From the NCBI GenBank assembly GCA_016208255.1, contig JACQYK010000285.1, forward strand, positions 1 to 47,273: a stretch of 47,273 nt of DNA. Reading direction: 5' to 3'. The notes under the pieces were generated by a model. That model had not been told where the DNA came from. It did no database searches and saw nothing but the letters and a program-made list of their open reading frames with translations. Source of the DNA: Deltaproteobacteria bacterium (GTDB lineage Bacteria; Desulfobacterota; RBG-13-43-22). Below are positions 15,829 through 24,643 of the stretch, in pieces. How positions within the stretch are numbered: position 1 is the first letter of the stretch; each line of letters opens with the position of its first letter. The position numbers were made by a program, and so were the translations under genes.

Positions 15829-18486
15829 ATGCCGAAGAAGATCATTTTGATCGGGATGGTTTTTTTAATGGTTCAGTTTCTAGATAGGTCCCAGGTTCAG
15901 GGGGCCGATTCGAAGGGTAAGGTCGCCTTAATGCCTTTTACGGTACATAGTCCAACAAATCTGTCCTATCTGCAGAAAAACATTTTGGAGGCTCTTTCGG
16001 ACGGATTACATAAACAAAACATCCCGGTCCTTCCCCTTGACAAAACCCAACTCTGGCTGACCCAAAAAGTCCCTACGGATTGGAGGGAACTTCGAACTAT
16101 AGGAAAACAACTGGAGGTGGACTTTCTCGTCTTTGGCAGTCTGACCAAAATCGGCCAACGGATGAATCTGACCGGGAACCTCCTGGACCTCAAGACCGAA
16201 AATCCCCCTTTGACCTTTTCCCTGACGGAAGAAGGGCTGGAAAATATTCTGAGGCTGATGGAACGGTTTTCAAAGGAAGTGGGCTCAAGGATTTTGAGCC
16301 AGGAAAAAATCATCGGGATTTCCATTAAGGGGAACCAAAGGATTGAGACTCAGACCATTGAAAAAGAACTGAAATCCAAACCCGGCGAACCCTACATCCC
16401 TGAATTCCTGGATCAGGATCTCCGGGCTATTTTCAAGATGGGATTTTTTTCCGATGTCCGTTTGGAAGTGGAGGAAAATCCTCGAGGGAAATTGATCACC
16501 TTTGTGGTCGAGGAGCGTCCTTTTGTAAAACGGGTCGATTTCAGTGGCAACAAGGAAATTAAAGAAGACGACCTCAAAGAACAGGTGACCATCAAGCCCT
16601 ACACGATTTTAAATTTGAACACAGTCAGTGAGACCCAGGAGAAGTTGACGGCCTTTTACCAGTCCAAAGGATATTACAATATTCGAATGACCTATTCGGT
16701 CACCTATGAAGACCAAGGAAAAGCGGCTGTGGTCGTTTTCAATATCGTGGAAGGGAAAAAGGTCTATATTAAAACCATCACCTTTCAAGGGAACAAAGGA
16801 TTTTCCGGAAAACAACTGAAATCCATCATGAATACCAATGAGAAAGGGTATTTTTCCTGGTTCACCTCTTCCGGGGTTTATAAGAAGGAACTCCTGGAAC
16901 TGGACCTGGAAAAATTATCTTCTTTTTATTACAACCATGGATATTTGAAAGCCAAAGTGGGAGAACCGACCGTAGTGCATGAAGGTGACTGGCTGTTTGT
17001 AACTATTTCTATCGATGAAGGGCGGCCTTACACCATGGGGCAGGTGACCATCCGGGGAGATTTAATTCAGCCCCTGGACAAAATGATGGCCGCCCTGGCC
17101 ATCACCAAGGAAAAATTTTATAATCGAGAGGTCATCCGCAAAGATATTTTAATGATGAATGATCTTTATTCCTATGAAGGGTATGCTTTTGTCGAAATCA
17201 GTCCTCAGATCCAGGAAGATCCCGCCGCCCTCAAAGTCGATCTCGTTTATGAGATCAAGAAAGGTCCCAAGGTTTATTTTGAACGCATCGATATCGTCGG
17301 GAATGTGAAAACCCGGGACAAGGTCATTCGCCGGGAATTCGGCGTGGCCGAACAAGGTCTCTTTGACGCCAAAGCCCTTAGGAAAAGCAATCAAAATCTT
17401 CATCGTCTTGATTTTTTTGAAGAGATCAATCTTTCGACATCCCCCGGGACTCAGGAGGATCGTATGAAATTGAAGGTTGAGGTCAAGGAAAAGATGACCG
17501 GCGCCTTCTCCTTGGGCGCGGGTTATAGCGCCGTTGAAAATTTTATGGTTATGGGCCAGATTTCTGAAAGAAATCTTTTCGGCAGGGGTCAGCGGTTAAG
17601 TTTGGATGCCCAATTGGGGGGCGTGACCACCCGTTATAACCTGGGTTTTTTCGAGCCTTGGCTTTTTGACACCCGGATTTCCAGCGATATTAATATCTAT
17701 AATTGGACCCGGATCTTTGATGAATACACTAAAGACAGTATCGGCGGATCGTTGGGTTTCGGCTATCCCATCCTGGGCGAAGACATCCGGGCCTTTATTA
17801 CCTATGCCTACGATGACGCCAATGTGACCGAAGTTGAAGAAGGGGCGGCGCAGATTATTCAAGACATGGAAGGCCGCCATCAAACAAGCAGTGTTCGCTT
17901 AGCCCTTCGGCGGGATACCCGAGATCTGATTTTTAATACCACCAAGGGATCGGTCAATAGTGTTTCTGTGGAATATGCCGGAGGCCCCTTGGGAGGGACC
18001 AATTATTTTACCCGCTATCTGGCCAGTTCGGGCTGGTTTTTCCCTTTATTTTGGAGAACTACTTTTTTTGCTCACGGTAAATGGGGATATATCACCCAGA
18101 ATGCGGGAGGGGACTTGCCTTTATATGAAAAATTTTATTTAGGCGGCATCAACACCGTCCGAGGCTTTATATATAATGAAATCAGTCCCAAGGACCCGGC
18201 GACCGGACAAAGTATCGGTGGCGAGCAGATGGTGCAATTCAATTTTGAATTTATTTTCCCCTTGATCGAAAAATCCGGGCTAAAAGGAGTGATCTTTTTT
18301 GATGCCGGAGATGTCTATACCAAAGACCAGTCGATTGATTTAGGGTCCTTACGGAAAAGTGTGGGAGCAGGGATCCGTTGGTATTCCCCCCTGGGCCCGC
18401 TGCGTTTGGAATGGGGCTGGAACTTTGATCCCAGACCGGGGGAAAGAGGCAATAACTGGGAATTCTCCATAGGGACTTTTTTTTAG
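15829..18486 (+). CDS. bamA: Outer membrane assembly factor BamA with extra N-terminal domain
   Basis: Central subunit that folds and inserts outer-membrane beta-barrels. There is a signal peptide at about 1-25. An extra domain occupies about 28-156 (GKVALMPFTVHSPTNLSY ... VDFLVFGSLTKIGQRMNLTG), resembling the N-terminal alpha/beta domains of TolB/CsgG/FlgO-type proteins. Five POTRA domains follow, starting near IIGISIKGNQRIE (161), FVKRVDFSGNKEI, VYIKTITFQGNKGF, YTMGQVTIRGDLI and VYFERIDIVGNVKT. The 16-strand barrel carries the lid-lock motif NTVRGF and ends in a C-terminal Phe. At 885 residues it is about 80-100 longer than typical BamA because of the added domain. It is followed by ompH and the lpx genes, the usual bamA context. 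Confidence 0.95.
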   Translation: MPKKIILIGMVFLMVQFLDRSQVQGADSKGKVALMPFTVHSPTNLSYLQKNILEALSDGLHKQNIPVLPLDKTQLWLTQKVPTDWRELRTIGKQLEVDFLVFGSLTKIGQRMNLTGNLLDLKTENPPLTFSLTEEGLENILRLMERFSKEVGSRILSQEKIIGISIKGNQRIETQTIEKELKSKPGEPYIPEFLDQDLRAIFKMGFFSDVRLEVEENPRGKLITFVVEERPFVKRVDFSGNKEIKEDDLKEQVTIKPYTILNLNTVSETQEKLTAFYQSKGYYNIRMTYSVTYEDQGKAAVVVFNIVEGKKVYIKTITFQGNKGFSGKQLKSIMNTNEKGYFSWFTSSGVYKKELLELDLEKLSSFYYNHGYLKAKVGEPTVVHEGDWLFVTISIDEGRPYTMGQVTIRGDLIQPLDKMMAALAITKEKFYNREVIRKDILMMNDLYSYEGYAFVEISPQIQEDPAALKVDLVYEIKKGPKVYFERIDIVGNVKTRDKVIRREFGVAEQGLFDAKALRKSNQNLHRLDFFEEINLSTSPGTQEDRMKLKVEVKEKMTGAFSLGAGYSAVENFMVMGQISERNLFGRGQRLSLDAQLGGVTTRYNLGFFEPWLFDTRISSDINIYNWTRIFDEYTKDSIGGSLGFGYPILGEDIRAFITYAYDDANVTEVEEGAAQIIQDMEGRHQTSSVRLALRRDTRDLIFNTTKGSVNSVSVEYAGGPLGGTNYFTRYLASSGWFFPLFWRTTFFAHGKWGYITQNAGGDLPLYEKFYLGGINTVRGFIYNEISPKDPATGQSIGGEQMVQFNFEFIFPLIEKSGLKGVIFFDAGDVYTKDQSIDLGSLRKSVGAGIRWYSPLGPLRLEWGWNFDPRPGERGNNWEFSIGTFF

Positions 18487-18633
18487 ACCCCTAAGCCCAA
18501 GCCTTGAATCTGAGAATTTTCCCTTAGAGAAATTTCAAATATCTTGGGTCAGTATTAACCATTAGTCGAGGATTCGGGTTCCCCCTTGGAGAGGATGGAC
18601 CCTTTTAAATTATTTTCAGTTAGGAGATTGGAC

Positions 18634-19179
18634 ATGCGTAAAATTTTTTCAACCAAGGCTGTTTTTTTATCAGGGCTTATTTTTCTTTGGGCCGCTGCCC
18701 CTTCCTTCGCCGCTGAAGCCATTAAAATCGGGGTGATTGATTTGCAAAGGTGCATTCAGCAATCCGAGGCTGGTAAAAAAGCCTCCAAAGGGCTGCAGGA
18801 AAAAGCCGATCGGATAAAAAAAGAGTTGGAGGCCAAACGGGATGAACTTAAAAAGCTGAGTGATGAATTCAATAAAAAAAGCAGCGTTTTGAGTGCCGAT
18901 GCCAAGAGAGAAAAGGAAAAAGAACTGATCCGAAAAGACGAGGATTTGAGAGAAATGGTTCGCAAAAAAGAGGGAGAAATGCAAAAGGATGAATATACCG
19001 CTATGCAGCCCTTATTAAACGAATTGTTTGAGATGACCAAAAAGCTGGCTAAAGATGAAGGGTTTACTCTGATCCTGGAATCCAAGAGCGGGGTGGTTCA
19101 TTTCAGTAAACCGGTCGAGGATATCACCGAAAAGGTCATTAAACTCGCCAACGAACCCAAAAAGGAAAAGAAGAAATAG
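18634..19179 (+). CDS. Periplasmic chaperone OmpH/Skp
   Basis: Holdase for unfolded outer-membrane proteins on the way to BamA. The 181-residue product has a signal peptide (about 1-26, ending SFAAEA), a short beta strand (IKIGVIDLQRCIQQSEAGKK, the family's hallmark), a long lysine/glutamate-rich coiled-coil arm (about 50-125), and a closing segment FTLILESKSGVVHFS. ATG 18634 is chosen since TAGGAG lies 7 bases upstream and the signal peptide begins there; an in-frame upstream ATG at 18586 would add 16 residues ahead of the signal. It sits between bamA and lpxD, its typical location. Confidence 0.93.
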   Translation: MRKIFSTKAVFLSGLIFLWAAAPSFAAEAIKIGVIDLQRCIQQSEAGKKASKGLQEKADRIKKELEAKRDELKKLSDEFNKKSSVLSADAKREKEKELIRKDEDLREMVRKKEGEMQKDEYTAMQPLLNELFEMTKKLAKDEGFTLILESKSGVVHFSKPVEDITEKVIKLANEPKKEKKK

Positions 19180-19181
19180 GC

Positions 19182-20273
19182 ATGAAAACACCGGCCGCAA
19201 CATCCCCTTCAGGGGTGACTTTGGAGGAACTGGCCCGGTTGGTCGGGGGAGAGATCCGGGGGGTCTGTGAGGAAAGACTGTTTGGGATTGCCGGGATCCG
19301 GGAAGCTCGAAAAGGTCAAATTACCTTTCTGGTTAATCCCAAATATGGGAAAGACCTGGAAACGACTCGGGCTTCGGCCGTCATTGTCGGATCGCAGTTT
19401 CCTCAAACTGATAAACCCTTATTGATAACCTCCAATCCTTTCCTGGCCTATGCCAGGATAGCCCAGTTTTTTGCACCTCAACCTAGTCACCCTCTGGGTA
19501 TCAGTTCAATGACCCATTGCGGTGAAGAGTGCCGCATCGGGGAAAATGTTTCCATTTACCCTTTTGTCTACCTGGGAAACCGAGTGGAGGTCGGAGACGG
19601 GGTCGTCTTGTATCCGGGAGTCTATCTGGGAGATTCGGTCCGGATTGGAAAGGGTTCCGTTGTTTATCCCAATGTTTCCATCCTGTCGGGGACGATCATC
19701 GGGCAGCGGGTCGTCATTCACAGCGGAACGGTGATCGGCAGTGACGGCTTTGGTTTTGTCCAGGACGGGTTAACCCAGGTCAAGATTCCTCAAACAGGAA
19801 TCGTTCAGATTGATGATGACTGTGAGATCGGGGCCAATAACACCATCGATCGGGCAACCTTCGGCAAAACCTGGATCAAGGCCGGGGTCAAAACAGACAA
19901 TCTGGTCCATGTGGCCCATAATGTAGTGGTCGGCGAAAATTCGCTTCTGATAGCCCAGGTGGGCATCTCCGGCAGCGTTACCATTGGCCAAGGAGTCATA
20001 CTGGCCGGGCAGGTTGGTGTAGCCGACCATATCATCATCGGGGACGGGGTGAAAGTGGGAGGAAAATCAGGGGTAATTCAATCCATCCCACCCGGCGAGG
20101 TCGTTTCCGGCAACCCGACCATGCCTCATCGGACCTATCTGCGGGTCAGTTCTCTTAATAAACGTTTGCCTGAGATGGTCCAAAAGATCAGAGCCTTGGA
20201 GGAGCGGATTCGTCTCCTGGAAACCGAGCATAACCAGGAAAGAAAGGAAGGCCATGGAACTAAATCAAGTTGA
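19182..20273 (+). CDS. lpxD: UDP-3-O-acylglucosamine N-acyltransferase LpxD
   Basis: Third step of lipid A synthesis: transfers a hydroxyacyl chain from ACP to the 2-amino group of UDP-3-O-acyl-glucosamine in the cytoplasm. The 363 residues comprise an N-terminal uridine-binding domain (about 1-105), a left-handed beta-helix of hexapeptide repeats (about 110-320), and a C-terminal helical tail (LNKRLPEMVQKIRALEERIRL) that trimerises and binds ACP. The catalytic histidine region is VHVAHNVVVGE. It begins 2 bases after the ompH stop and overlaps fabZ by 20 bases, so translation is probably coupled. Confidence 0.97.
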   Translation: MKTPAATSPSGVTLEELARLVGGEIRGVCEERLFGIAGIREARKGQITFLVNPKYGKDLETTRASAVIVGSQFPQTDKPLLITSNPFLAYARIAQFFAPQPSHPLGISSMTHCGEECRIGENVSIYPFVYLGNRVEVGDGVVLYPGVYLGDSVRIGKGSVVYPNVSILSGTIIGQRVVIHSGTVIGSDGFGFVQDGLTQVKIPQTGIVQIDDDCEIGANNTIDRATFGKTWIKAGVKTDNLVHVAHNVVVGENSLLIAQVGISGSVTIGQGVILAGQVGVADHIIIGDGVKVGGKSGVIQSIPPGEVVSGNPTMPHRTYLRVSSLNKRLPEMVQKIRALEERIRLLETEHNQERKEGHGTKSS

Positions 20274-20715
20274 GATCCAAAAAATTCTACCCCATCGTTA
20301 TCCCTTTTTATTGCTGGACCGCATCTTAGAATTTACGGATGAAAAGGTGGTCGGCTTGAAAAATGTGACTTTTAATGAACCCTTTTTCCAGGGCCATTTT
20401 CCGGGAAATCCGATCATGCCCGGGGTTTTAATAGTGGAAGCCATGGCCCAAGCGGGAGGGATAATGGCTTTTAAAGCCCATCCCCAACATATTGGAAAAA
20501 ATCTGATCTTTTTTTTGGCCATCGACAAAGTCAAATTCAGAAAACCGGTAGTTCCGGGAGATCAACTGGTTTTAGAATTGATTGCCTTGCGACGGGGGGA
20601 GCGGGTCTGGAAGATGCAGGGAAAGGCCTTCGTCCGGGACCAGCTGGTGGCTGAAGCGGAGCTGACGGCCAGTATTTCAAAAGGGGAAGAATCGTCCAGC
20701 GGAGAGGAGACTTAA
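20254..20715 (+). CDS. fabZ: 3-hydroxyacyl-ACP dehydratase FabZ
   Basis: Dehydrates 3-hydroxyacyl-ACP in fatty acid synthesis and competes with LpxA/LpxD for hydroxyacyl-ACP. The hot-dog fold protein of 153 residues has the characteristic ILPHRYPFLLLDRILE and FFQGHFPGNPIMPGVLIVEA, the latter carrying the active-site His and Glu. The AAGGAAGG-type ribosome binding site lies inside the lpxD end. The stop overlaps the lpxA start (TAATG at 20713). Length is normal. Confidence 0.97.
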   Translation: MELNQVEIQKILPHRYPFLLLDRILEFTDEKVVGLKNVTFNEPFFQGHFPGNPIMPGVLIVEAMAQAGGIMAFKAHPQHIGKNLIFFLAIDKVKFRKPVVPGDQLVLELIALRRGERVWKMQGKAFVRDQLVAEAELTASISKGEESSSGEET

Positions 20716-21500
20716 TGTCCACAGCAACCATCCATCCAACCGCCATTATAGGTCCCCGGACCGAGCTAGGAGAAAATGTCACGGTTGGGCCCTATGCCAT
20801 CATTGAAGGGGATGTTTTTATCGATTCGGGGACTCAAATAGGGGCCCATGTTTATATCGACCACTATACCCGGATAGGGAAGAACTGCCGGATTTCACCT
20901 TTTGCGGCCCTCGGTACACCTCCCCAAGACAAAAAATACAAAGGGGAAAAAACAGAAGTCATTATCGGTGACGAAAATGTGATCCGGGAATATGTCACCG
21001 TCCACCGGGGCACGGTGGACGGGCGGGGAAAGACCCAGATCGGCAACCAGAATATGTTAATGGCCTATTGCCATGTGGCCCATGATTGTCAGCTAGGTAA
21101 TGGGGTGGTTATGGCCAATGTGGCTACCTTAGCCGGTCATGTGACCATTGGTGATTTTGTCACTATCTACGGTCTGGCTGCGATCCAGCAATTTGTTCGG
21201 GTGGGGGCTTATTCCATGCTCGGCGGAAAAAGTGCGGTGGTCCAGGATATCCCTCCCTATGTCATTGCCGCCGGGGACCGGGCCAAACTGTTCGGCTTGA
21301 ACATCATTGGTCTGAAACGGCATGATTTTTCCAACGAAGTCATTGCCGCCCTGAAAAAGGCTTATCAGATCGTCATACGTTCCCATCTGACTATCCAGGA
21401 GGCCATTATCCGGGTGGAAAAAGAAGTCCCCTCTTTTCCTGAGCTGACAAATTTTTTGGAATTTATTAAAACATCACAACGAGGGGTTCCGCGTCGATGA
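20715..21500 (+). CDS. lpxA: UDP-N-acetylglucosamine O-acyltransferase LpxA
   Basis: First step of lipid A synthesis: moves a 3-hydroxyacyl group from ACP onto UDP-GlcNAc. The 261-residue protein is a left-handed beta-helix trimer with a helical C-terminal domain. The catalytic His is in CHVAHDCQLGN, which aligns with the E. coli His125 segment. In the selectivity region QQFVRVGAYSMLGGKS the glycine that aligns with E. coli Gly173 is kept, which by known work on LpxA selectivity favours O-acylation of ordinary UDP-GlcNAc. The residue aligned with E. coli His160 appears to be Gln; this depends on a hand alignment. It overlaps lpxI by 4 bases (ATGA). Confidence 0.96.
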   Translation: MSTATIHPTAIIGPRTELGENVTVGPYAIIEGDVFIDSGTQIGAHVYIDHYTRIGKNCRISPFAALGTPPQDKKYKGEKTEVIIGDENVIREYVTVHRGTVDGRGKTQIGNQNMLMAYCHVAHDCQLGNGVVMANVATLAGHVTIGDFVTIYGLAAIQQFVRVGAYSMLGGKSAVVQDIPPYVIAAGDRAKLFGLNIIGLKRHDFSNEVIAALKKAYQIVIRSHLTIQEAIIRVEKEVPSFPELTNFLEFIKTSQRGVPRR

Positions 21501-22306
21501 CCGAGTCTTCTCCCCTGGGTTTAATTGCCGGAAACGGGGATTTCCCTCTGTTGATTGCCAAAGCGGTACAAGAGAAGGGGAAAAAGATAGTGGCCGCGGC
21601 CCATTGGGGAGAAACCCGGACTGAACTGCGTTCCCTGGTAGAAAAGATTTGTTGGATCCGCTTGGGTGAGTTTGGGAAACTGGTCCGATTTTTCAAAGAA
21701 CAGGGGGTCAAAGAAGTCCTGATGGCCGGGGGGGTCGATAAAAAAAAGATGTTTTCCAAAACCCGGCCGGACAGGGAAGGACTTTCACTCCTGAACCGAA
21801 TGGGGCATCGAAAAGATGACTTTGTTTTGAGAATCTTTGCCGACCAATTGGCCAAAGAATGCTTTCAAGTTCATCCTTCCACGGTCTTTCTCCCTTCTCT
21901 GTTAGCCCCTCCGGGAGTTTTAACCCGGCGACAACCTACCGCTGAGGAAGAACGGGACATCGAATTCGGATGGCCCCTGGCCAAGGAAATGGGGAAGTTG
22001 GATGTCGGGCAATGCTTGGTGGTCCGGAATGGGGCGGTTGTGGCCGTAGAAGCCATTGAAGGGACGGATGAGACTATTCGGCGGGGAGGAAAATTGGCCC
22101 TCCGGAAGGCGGTGGTCATTAAGGTCAGTAAACCCTTTCAAGACCTTCGCTTTGACCTTCCGGCCGTCGGAGAGCAGACGATTCGGACCATGCATGAGGT
22201 AAAAGCCGGAACCTTGGCTATCGAGGCCCATAAAACCATTATCTTCAACCGGGAGGCCACCATTCGTCTGGCGAATAAGTATCGGATGGTTATTGTTTCC
22301 AGATAA
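21497..22306 (+). CDS. lpxI: UDP-2,3-diacylglucosamine pyrophosphatase LpxI
   Basis: Hydrolyses UDP-2,3-diacylglucosamine to lipid X and UMP; it is the functional replacement for LpxH. The 269-residue protein has the LpxI (formerly DUF1009) N-terminal domain (PLGLIAGNGDFPLLIAKAVQ, MAGGVDKKKMF) and the C-terminal catalytic domain with GQCLVVRNGAVVAVEAIEGT and DLRFDLPAVGEQTIRTM. The latter includes the region of the essential aspartate described in Caulobacter LpxI. The start overlaps the lpxA stop (ATGA). A 166-base gap with short degenerate repeats follows. Confidence 0.95.
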   Translation: MTESSPLGLIAGNGDFPLLIAKAVQEKGKKIVAAAHWGETRTELRSLVEKICWIRLGEFGKLVRFFKEQGVKEVLMAGGVDKKKMFSKTRPDREGLSLLNRMGHRKDDFVLRIFADQLAKECFQVHPSTVFLPSLLAPPGVLTRRQPTAEEERDIEFGWPLAKEMGKLDVGQCLVVRNGAVVAVEAIEGTDETIRRGGKLALRKAVVIKVSKPFQDLRFDLPAVGEQTIRTMHEVKAGTLAIEAHKTIIFNREATIRLANKYRMVIVSR

Positions 22307-22317
22307 GGCTTTAGGCT

Positions 22318-22350
22318 ACAGGCAAGAGGCAAGAGGCGAGAGGCACAGGG
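22318..22350. repeat. Short degenerate tandem repeat after lpxI
   Basis: AGGCAAG-AGGCAAG-AGGCGAG-AGGCAC, a run of imperfect 7-base units in the 166-base gap between lpxI and the oxidoreductase gene. No hairpin, open frame or promoter is convincing here. Simple spacer repeats like this are common in such genomes. Confidence 0.5.
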
Positions 22351-22472
22351 AAGCTATAGGAAAACTAAAATCGGGAAACGTGTTTGTTGTTGCCCATAAC
22401 CTATGCCCCCCTAAGAAGGTATTTTCATCCTTGGTGGAAAACTATCGGGGTATGAAGGTTTAATACGAGATC

Positions 22473-23495
22473 ATGAAAAAAATAAAAGTCGGCGTGGTCG
22501 GGGTCGGACATTTGGGGAAATTCCATGTGGAGAAATATTCCCGGATGCCGGAGGTCGACCTGGTAGGGATTGCCGATATAGCGCCGGAAAGGCGGAAGGC
22601 CCTGTCCGAACAGTATGGAGTCCCCGGGTATGAAGATTATCGCCGATTGATTCCCCAGATTGATGCGGTCAGCGTTGTTGTCCCGACTACGCAACACGCC
22701 TCCATAGCCAGGGATTTTTTAGAACAGTCGATTGACGTCCTGATTGAAAAACCCATTAGCAGCTCCATGGCCGAGGCGGAAGAATTGATCTCCCTGGCCG
22801 GGATCAGGGACTGTTTGCTGCAAGTGGGACATCTGGAGCGGTTTAATCCGGTTTTTCTGAAAATCAGGCCTTTTATCAAAAACCCCCTTTTTTTTGAAAG
22901 TCATCGGCTAAGCCCTTATAAGGCCAGAGCCATCGATGTGGATGTGGTTCTGGATTTAATGATCCATGATCTGGATCTGATATTACATCTGGTCCAATCC
23001 CCGGCCGAACAGATACAGGCCGTAGGGGTACCGGTGGTTTCCCCCAAAGTAGATATAGCCAATGTCCGGATTCAGTTTCAAAACGGTTGTGTGGCTAATA
23101 TCACGGCCAGCCGGATATCCCTTCAGGAAATGCGCAAAATGAGGATCTTTCAACCGGCGACCTACATTACTTTGGATTTTGGGATAAAATCCTATTCGGT
23201 GATTCGATTGAAATCGGATAAGGAAAGTACGGCCACGGGACCTGAGTTTGTTTCCGAAAACGGAAGGATCGATTCCGGTGATGCCCTGGAGATGGAACTG
23301 CGAGCTTTTATTGAAGCGGTGAGAACCCGGTCCGCCCCGGTGGTTTGCGGTGAGGACGGCAAAAAGGCCCTGGATATGGCCCTGCGGATCAACCGGGAAA
23401 TTGAAAAGAATTTAAAATCCGCGGCTCAATTTCCGGGGGCCTCCGAGTTTTTAAAAGAATTACCGGGCATCACTTCCCCCAGAAAATCTCAGTAA
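22473..23495 (+). CDS. Gfo/Idh/MocA family oxidoreductase in lpx cluster
   Basis: NAD(P)-dependent sugar oxidoreductase of 340 residues. The Rossmann motif is VGVVGVGHLGKFH (5-17) with the following acidic residue in VGIADIAPE. EKPISSSMAEAEEL is the family's EKP motif, and the C-terminal substrate domain contains DVVLDLMIHDLDLILHL with the expected His/Asp. Position between lpxI and lpxB is typical of Deltaproteobacteria and suggests a lipid A-related nucleotide sugar. GnnA, which oxidises UDP-GlcNAc for amide-linked lipid A, belongs to this family. However, no GnnB aminotransferase is in the window and LpxA keeps its O-acyl-type glycine. The substrate is therefore unresolved. Its stop overlaps the lpxB ribosome binding site. 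Confidence 0.88.
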   Translation: MKKIKVGVVGVGHLGKFHVEKYSRMPEVDLVGIADIAPERRKALSEQYGVPGYEDYRRLIPQIDAVSVVVPTTQHASIARDFLEQSIDVLIEKPISSSMAEAEELISLAGIRDCLLQVGHLERFNPVFLKIRPFIKNPLFFESHRLSPYKARAIDVDVVLDLMIHDLDLILHLVQSPAEQIQAVGVPVVSPKVDIANVRIQFQNGCVANITASRISLQEMRKMRIFQPATYITLDFGIKSYSVIRLKSDKESTATGPEFVSENGRIDSGDALEMELRAFIEAVRTRSAPVVCGEDGKKALDMALRINREIEKNLKSAAQFPGASEFLKELPGITSPRKSQ

Positions 23496-23508
23496 GGAGC
23501 CCGCCATC
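23494..23508 (+). promoter_or_regulatory. RBS and non-canonical ATC start of lpxB
   Basis: AAGGAG (23494-23499) overlaps the stop codon of the upstream gene and lies 6 bases before ATC at 23506-23508. In this frame the last stop is TAA at 23452-23454, and no ATG, GTG, TTG or CTG occurs between it and the conserved LpxB N-terminus. Confidence 0.65.
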
Positions 23509-24642
23509 AAAAAAGTTTGTATCATCGCCGGAGAAGCCTCGGGAGATCTTCATGGGGCTTCGCTGGTTCAGGCCTTAAGGGAATCGGGTGAGCCCGTTTC
23601 TCTTTTCGGTTTAGGAGGCCCCCTCCTTGAGGCAATGGGCCTGGAGATGGTTTATCCGCCGCCCCTCAATGTGGTGGGCTTTATCGAAGTGGTTCTCAGA
23701 ATTTCTCATTTATTCAAGGCCTATCAAAAAGTCAAAAAAGCCTGGGATTATCATAAACCGGATTTGCTCATCTTGATCGATTATCCTGATATGAATCTTC
23801 GCCTGGCTAAAGCGGCCCACCAAGAGAATATCCCGGTCTTGTATTATATCAGCCCCCAGGTCTGGGCCTGGCGTTCCGGACGGGTCAAACACATCGCCCG
23901 TTATGTGGACCGGATGGCGGTCATCCTGCCTTTTGAAGTGGATTTTTATCAATCCCATGGCGTTAGGGTTGAATTTGTCGGCCATCCCCTTCTGGACCGG
24001 TTACCAAACGGGAATCCGGGAGGCCAGGCTCCTCCCCCCGATCTCCTTTCCGGGACGGCTCAGATCGGTCTTTTCCCCGGTAGCCGGCCAGCGGAAGTTG
24101 AGGCGATATTACCAACGCTGTTAGAGACGGCTGCCCGGTTAACGCAACACTTTGGCACAAGGCTCCGCTTTGTCATACCCGTAGCCGGGACCCTGGAAAC
24201 GGCACCTTTCCTGGAAAAAATCCGACCTTATCAAGACCGGGGAGTCTTGCTGGAGCTCTCTTCCGGGGATTCTCAGAAGACCCTGGGAAGTTGTCATCTG
24301 GCCATTGTGGCTTCAGGGACCGTCACCCTCGAGGCGGCACTCCTAGGGATTCCGATTCTGATTATGTATAAGGTTTCCCCGGTCAATTACTGGATTGCCC
24401 GGCGTCTGATCCATATCCCTTATGTAGGATTAGTCAATTGGGTGGCCGGGGAAAAAATTATCCCCGAATATATTCAAGAAGAGGCGGTTCCGGAGGCCTT
24501 GACCAAGGGCCTGGTGCGTTATCTGGAGGACCCCGGGTATTATCAGAATATCCGTAACCGGCTTTTCGAGGTGGGAGAGAAATTGGGCCATCCGGGAGCC
24601 TCTGTTCGAGTCGCCCAAATAGCCCGGGAGATGATGGGTTGA
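23506..24642 (+). CDS. lpxB: Lipid-A-disaccharide synthase LpxB, apparent ATC start
   Basis: Condenses lipid X with UDP-2,3-diacylglucosamine to the lipid A disaccharide at the inner-membrane surface (GT19 family). From ATC 23506 the product has 378 residues, a normal length, and begins KKVCIIAGEASGDLHGASLV, which contains the invariant GEASGDLHGA. Further motifs are YYISPQVWAWRSGRVKHI, VEFVGHPLLDR, LFPGSRPAEVEAILP and VASGTVTLEAALLGIP. The first canonical in-frame start, ATG 23635, would delete the GEASGDLHGA motif and is therefore rejected. A strong ribosome binding site precedes the ATC. msbA starts 2 bases after the stop. Confidence 0.93.
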   Translation: MKKVCIIAGEASGDLHGASLVQALRESGEPVSLFGLGGPLLEAMGLEMVYPPPLNVVGFIEVVLRISHLFKAYQKVKKAWDYHKPDLLILIDYPDMNLRLAKAAHQENIPVLYYISPQVWAWRSGRVKHIARYVDRMAVILPFEVDFYQSHGVRVEFVGHPLLDRLPNGNPGGQAPPPDLLSGTAQIGLFPGSRPAEVEAILPTLLETAARLTQHFGTRLRFVIPVAGTLETAPFLEKIRPYQDRGVLLELSSGDSQKTLGSCHLAIVASGTVTLEAALLGIPILIMYKVSPVNYWIARRLIHIPYVGLVNWVAGEKIIPEYIQEEAVPEALTKGLVRYLEDPGYYQNIRNRLFEVGEKLGHPGASVRVAQIAREMMG

Positions 24643-24643
24643 A

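Noticed and set aside
23635-23637. ATG 23635 as the lpxB start
   Set aside because: It would remove the invariant GEASGDLHGA motif and leave over 100 bases of conserved coding sequence untranslated.
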